7,564 nt of DNA from Chloroflexota bacterium (lineage in GTDB: Bacteria > Chloroflexota > Limnocylindria > Limnocylindrales > Limnocylindraceae). The notes under the pieces were generated by a model, which saw only the letters and a program-made list of their open reading frames with translations, ran no database searches and was not told the DNA's origin. The DNA is taken from positions 1 to 7,564 of the forward strand of contig CANKMK010000024.1 in NCBI GenBank assembly GCA_947483025.1. Direction: 5' to 3'. Below, in pieces: positions 6,343 through 7,564 of this stretch; position 1 is the stretch's first letter; every line of letters begins with the position of its first letter. The position numbers were made by a program, and so were the translations under genes.

Positions 6343-7464
6343 CTAAAAGGCCATGCGACTTGTGAGTCGCATCGCTGCTGGGCCGTCGACAATGTCTAAG
6401 TCGGCGTACATGCCGTTCTTGTAATGACCCTCGATGTTGCACATCACCACGTAGTGGCCGACCGGAAGGTCGACAGTGACAGACCCTGGGGCACCGGCCT
6501 CGTACTCCGGCTGCTCATCAATGACATCAAGGAGTGCCTCGTCGATGCGATTGGTGGCGGGGTCAACATCATTGAGAAGTTCGGCCGCCGTCTTATCGGT
6601 GCGGACAACGAGGAATTCGTGCGGAATGGTGCCGTTGTTCATCAGGTTGAATGTGATCGAGCCAGGCACGTGCTTGGCGGCAGAGATCTTGATCTCCCAC
6701 TCCTTCTCGGTGCCATCAATAGCGCCCGATGCAGGTGGTGTTGGCTTCGGCTTTGTATCGGCGAGCCAAGCGGTGTACTCCTCTGGGGTCACAACACGCA
6801 CGGTGAAGTGCATGGCGTGGTGCAGGAGTCCGCAGAAGGCGGAACACTGCCCAGTGAAGGTACCGAGCTTGTTTGGTGTGAACTGGAAGACGTTCACATG
6901 ACCCGGAACTAGGTCGCGTTGGAAAAGGAACTGCGGAATGTAGAAGCCGTGGTTCACGTCCTGGGCGACCAGCGTGACCTGTACGACCTTGCCGAGCGGC
7001 ACGACAAGTTCCGGATACTGATCAGGGGTGCCGAAGATCTCAATCCCGTCGTCGGGATAGGCAAACTTCCACTGCCACTGGTAGCCCACAACCTCAACCT
7101 TTACCTCGGCCTTCGATGCGTCGCGCGCATCAACCACGTTGAGCACGTTCCAAGAGGCGACGAAGAGGATGAAGACGGTGACCATAGGAATTGCTGTCCA
7201 GACCAGCTCCAAGACAAGGTTGCCGTGGGTCTGGGTAGGGAGCTTCGTGTCGGTCGGCTTGCGGCGGTAGCGAATGACCGACCAAATAATCAGCCCCTCG
7301 ACCAGGATGAAGACGAACGCGGCAACTGCGAAGACGAGGTTGTAGAGGTCGTGAGTGAGGATCGCCTGGTCGGTGACGGGGTTTGGCAGGCTTACCGCCT
7401 GGCAGCCACCGGCAATCAGGGCAACCGCAGCAATGAGGAGTGGCGCTACGTAACGGCGATTCAT
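6343..7464 (-). CDS. coxB: Cytochrome c oxidase subunit II (CuA) with fused C-terminal type-1 copper domain
   Basis: This electron-entry subunit has 373 residues from the preferred ATG at 7464. In order it shows an N-terminal signal or lipoprotein peptide (MNRRYVAPLL..., possible lipobox ending at Cys21), two membrane helices (about 41-65 and 83-108), and a CuA cupredoxin domain with His172 and CSAFCGLLHHAM (Cys207, Cys211, His215, Met218). A Pro-rich linker (239-245) leads to a second cupredoxin (about 248-361). Its type-1 ligands are His282 (IPHEF), Cys342, His347 and Met352; the Cys-x4-His-x4-Met spacing resembles auracyanin or rusticyanin. Ordinary subunit II ends after CuA, so roughly 120 residues are extra. 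The residue normally Glu in C-x-E-x-C is Ala209; its backbone can still bind copper. An ATG 33 nt upstream (7497) is in frame but has no ribosome site and would spoil the signal peptide. It is the first gene of the array. Confidence 0.95.
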   Translation of the reverse strand: MNRRYVAPLLIAAVALIAGGCQAVSLPNPVTDQAILTHDLYNLVFAVAAFVFILVEGLIIWSVIRYRRKPTDTKLPTQTHGNLVLELVWTAIPMVTVFILFVASWNVLNVVDARDASKAEVKVEVVGYQWQWKFAYPDDGIEIFGTPDQYPELVVPLGKVVQVTLVAQDVNHGFYIPQFLFQRDLVPGHVNVFQFTPNKLGTFTGQCSAFCGLLHHAMHFTVRVVTPEEYTAWLADTKPKPTPPASGAIDGTEKEWEIKISAAKHVPGSITFNLMNNGTIPHEFLVVRTDKTAAELLNDVDPATNRIDEALLDVIDEQPEYEAGAPGSVTVDLPVGHYVVMCNIEGHYKNGMYADLDIVDGPAAMRLTSRMAF

Positions 7465-7474
7465 TCGGTCGCTG

Positions 7475-7480
7475 CTCCCT
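7475..7480 (-). promoter_or_regulatory. coxB ribosome binding site favouring the internal ATG
   Basis: On the minus strand AGGGAG lies 10 nt before the ATG at 7464. The alternative ATG at 7497 is preceded by a C/G palindrome with no purine-rich site. This decides the coxB start and gives a proper signal peptide. Confidence 0.6.
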
Positions 7481-7500
7481 CTCGGTAGGTGGGGCATGTG

Positions 7501-7512
7501 CCCCGATCGGGG
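7501..7512. repeat. Perfect 12-bp palindrome in the coxB leader
   Basis: CCCCGATCGGGG is fully self-complementary and sits at the transcription start expected from the candidate -10 at 7515-7520. It may be an operator or form a 5' hairpin in the mRNA. It could also be chance in GC-rich DNA. Confidence 0.4.
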
Positions 7513-7514
7513 GG

Positions 7515-7520
7515 ATCATA
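7515..7520 (-). promoter_or_regulatory. Candidate -10 element of the cox-kyn array
   Basis: On the minus strand TATGAT matches five of six bases of the sigma-70-type TATAAT. It would start a transcript about 40-45 nt before the coxB ATG. The -35 region is poor (GGGTTG-like at a 16-17 nt spacing), which would fit an activator-dependent promoter. The window ends 44 nt upstream, so the full promoter may not be visible. Confidence 0.45.
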
Positions 7521-7530
7521 GCCGACCTAG

Positions 7531-7554
7531 CGCACCCAACCCTCCACTGGTGCG
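7531..7554. repeat. Interrupted inverted repeat over the -35 region upstream of coxB
   Basis: The arms CGCACC (7531-7536) and GGTGCG (7549-7554) are perfect inverted copies separated by 12 bp, centred about where the -35 of the candidate coxB promoter would be. This geometry suits a dimeric regulator. Read on the + strand it is followed by GTTTTG, so a weak terminator is the alternative, but no + strand gene is seen ahead of it. Confidence 0.3.
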
Positions 7555-7564
7555 GTTTTGCAAC

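Noticed and set aside
7465..7497. An upstream in-frame ATG for coxB adding 11 residues
   Set aside because: It has no ribosome binding site, and it would put a charged stretch before an otherwise clean signal peptide. The ATG at 7464 has AGGGAG at workable spacing. It cannot be excluded entirely.
1..7564. CRISPR array, tRNA/rRNA, insertion sequence, prophage or riboswitch
   Set aside because: No spaced direct repeats, cloverleaf, transposase motif or long leader was seen by eye. Almost all bases lie in recognised genes.

Overview
The window is a dense, moderately GC-rich bacterial chromosome segment with short intergenic gaps. Heliorhodopsin, an A2-type haem-copper oxidase and fused plastocyanin-like copper domains together suggest an aquatic, aerobic monoderm. 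A freshwater Chloroflexota (Limnocylindria-like) or Actinomycetota lineage fits best. This placement is inference: there is no rRNA or other phylogenetic marker here.

Left part, + strand. Positions 1-224 hold the last 73 codons of a heliorhodopsin, including the retinal-binding lysine. A strong intrinsic terminator (249-285) follows. Then comes tryptophan 2,3-dioxygenase (kynA, 312-1115), possibly expressed from a leaderless promoter squeezed between terminator and start codon.

Right part, - strand, read from 7464 down to 1125. Six genes form one tight, apparently co-transcribed array: coxB (CuA subunit II with an extra C-terminal type-1 copper domain), coxA (A2-type subunit I), coxC (short five-helix subunit III), a subunit IV-like membrane protein fused to a second cupredoxin, an alpha/beta-hydrolase kynurenine formamidase, and kynureninase (kynU). 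Gaps are 12-25 nt, or the genes overlap by 1-17 nt. Most starts have good Shine-Dalgarno sequences. A candidate promoter with two inverted repeats lies upstream of coxB (7501-7554).

How the genes work together. The oxidase reduces O2 at the membrane, and the two fused blue-copper domains may deliver electrons to CuA in place of, or alongside, cytochrome c. KynA, the formamidase and KynU together convert tryptophan to N-formylkynurenine, kynurenine, then anthranilate plus alanine. No kynurenine monooxygenase is visible, so the NAD branch is not supported here. kynA runs towards kynU, with 9 nt between the stop codons.

Most interesting points: two oxidase subunits each carry a fused type-1 copper domain of a different ligand-spacing class; the oxidase seems to have lost both acidic ligands of the conserved Mg/Mn site at the subunit I/II interface; and the oxidase, tryptophan catabolism and heliorhodopsin genes are clustered.
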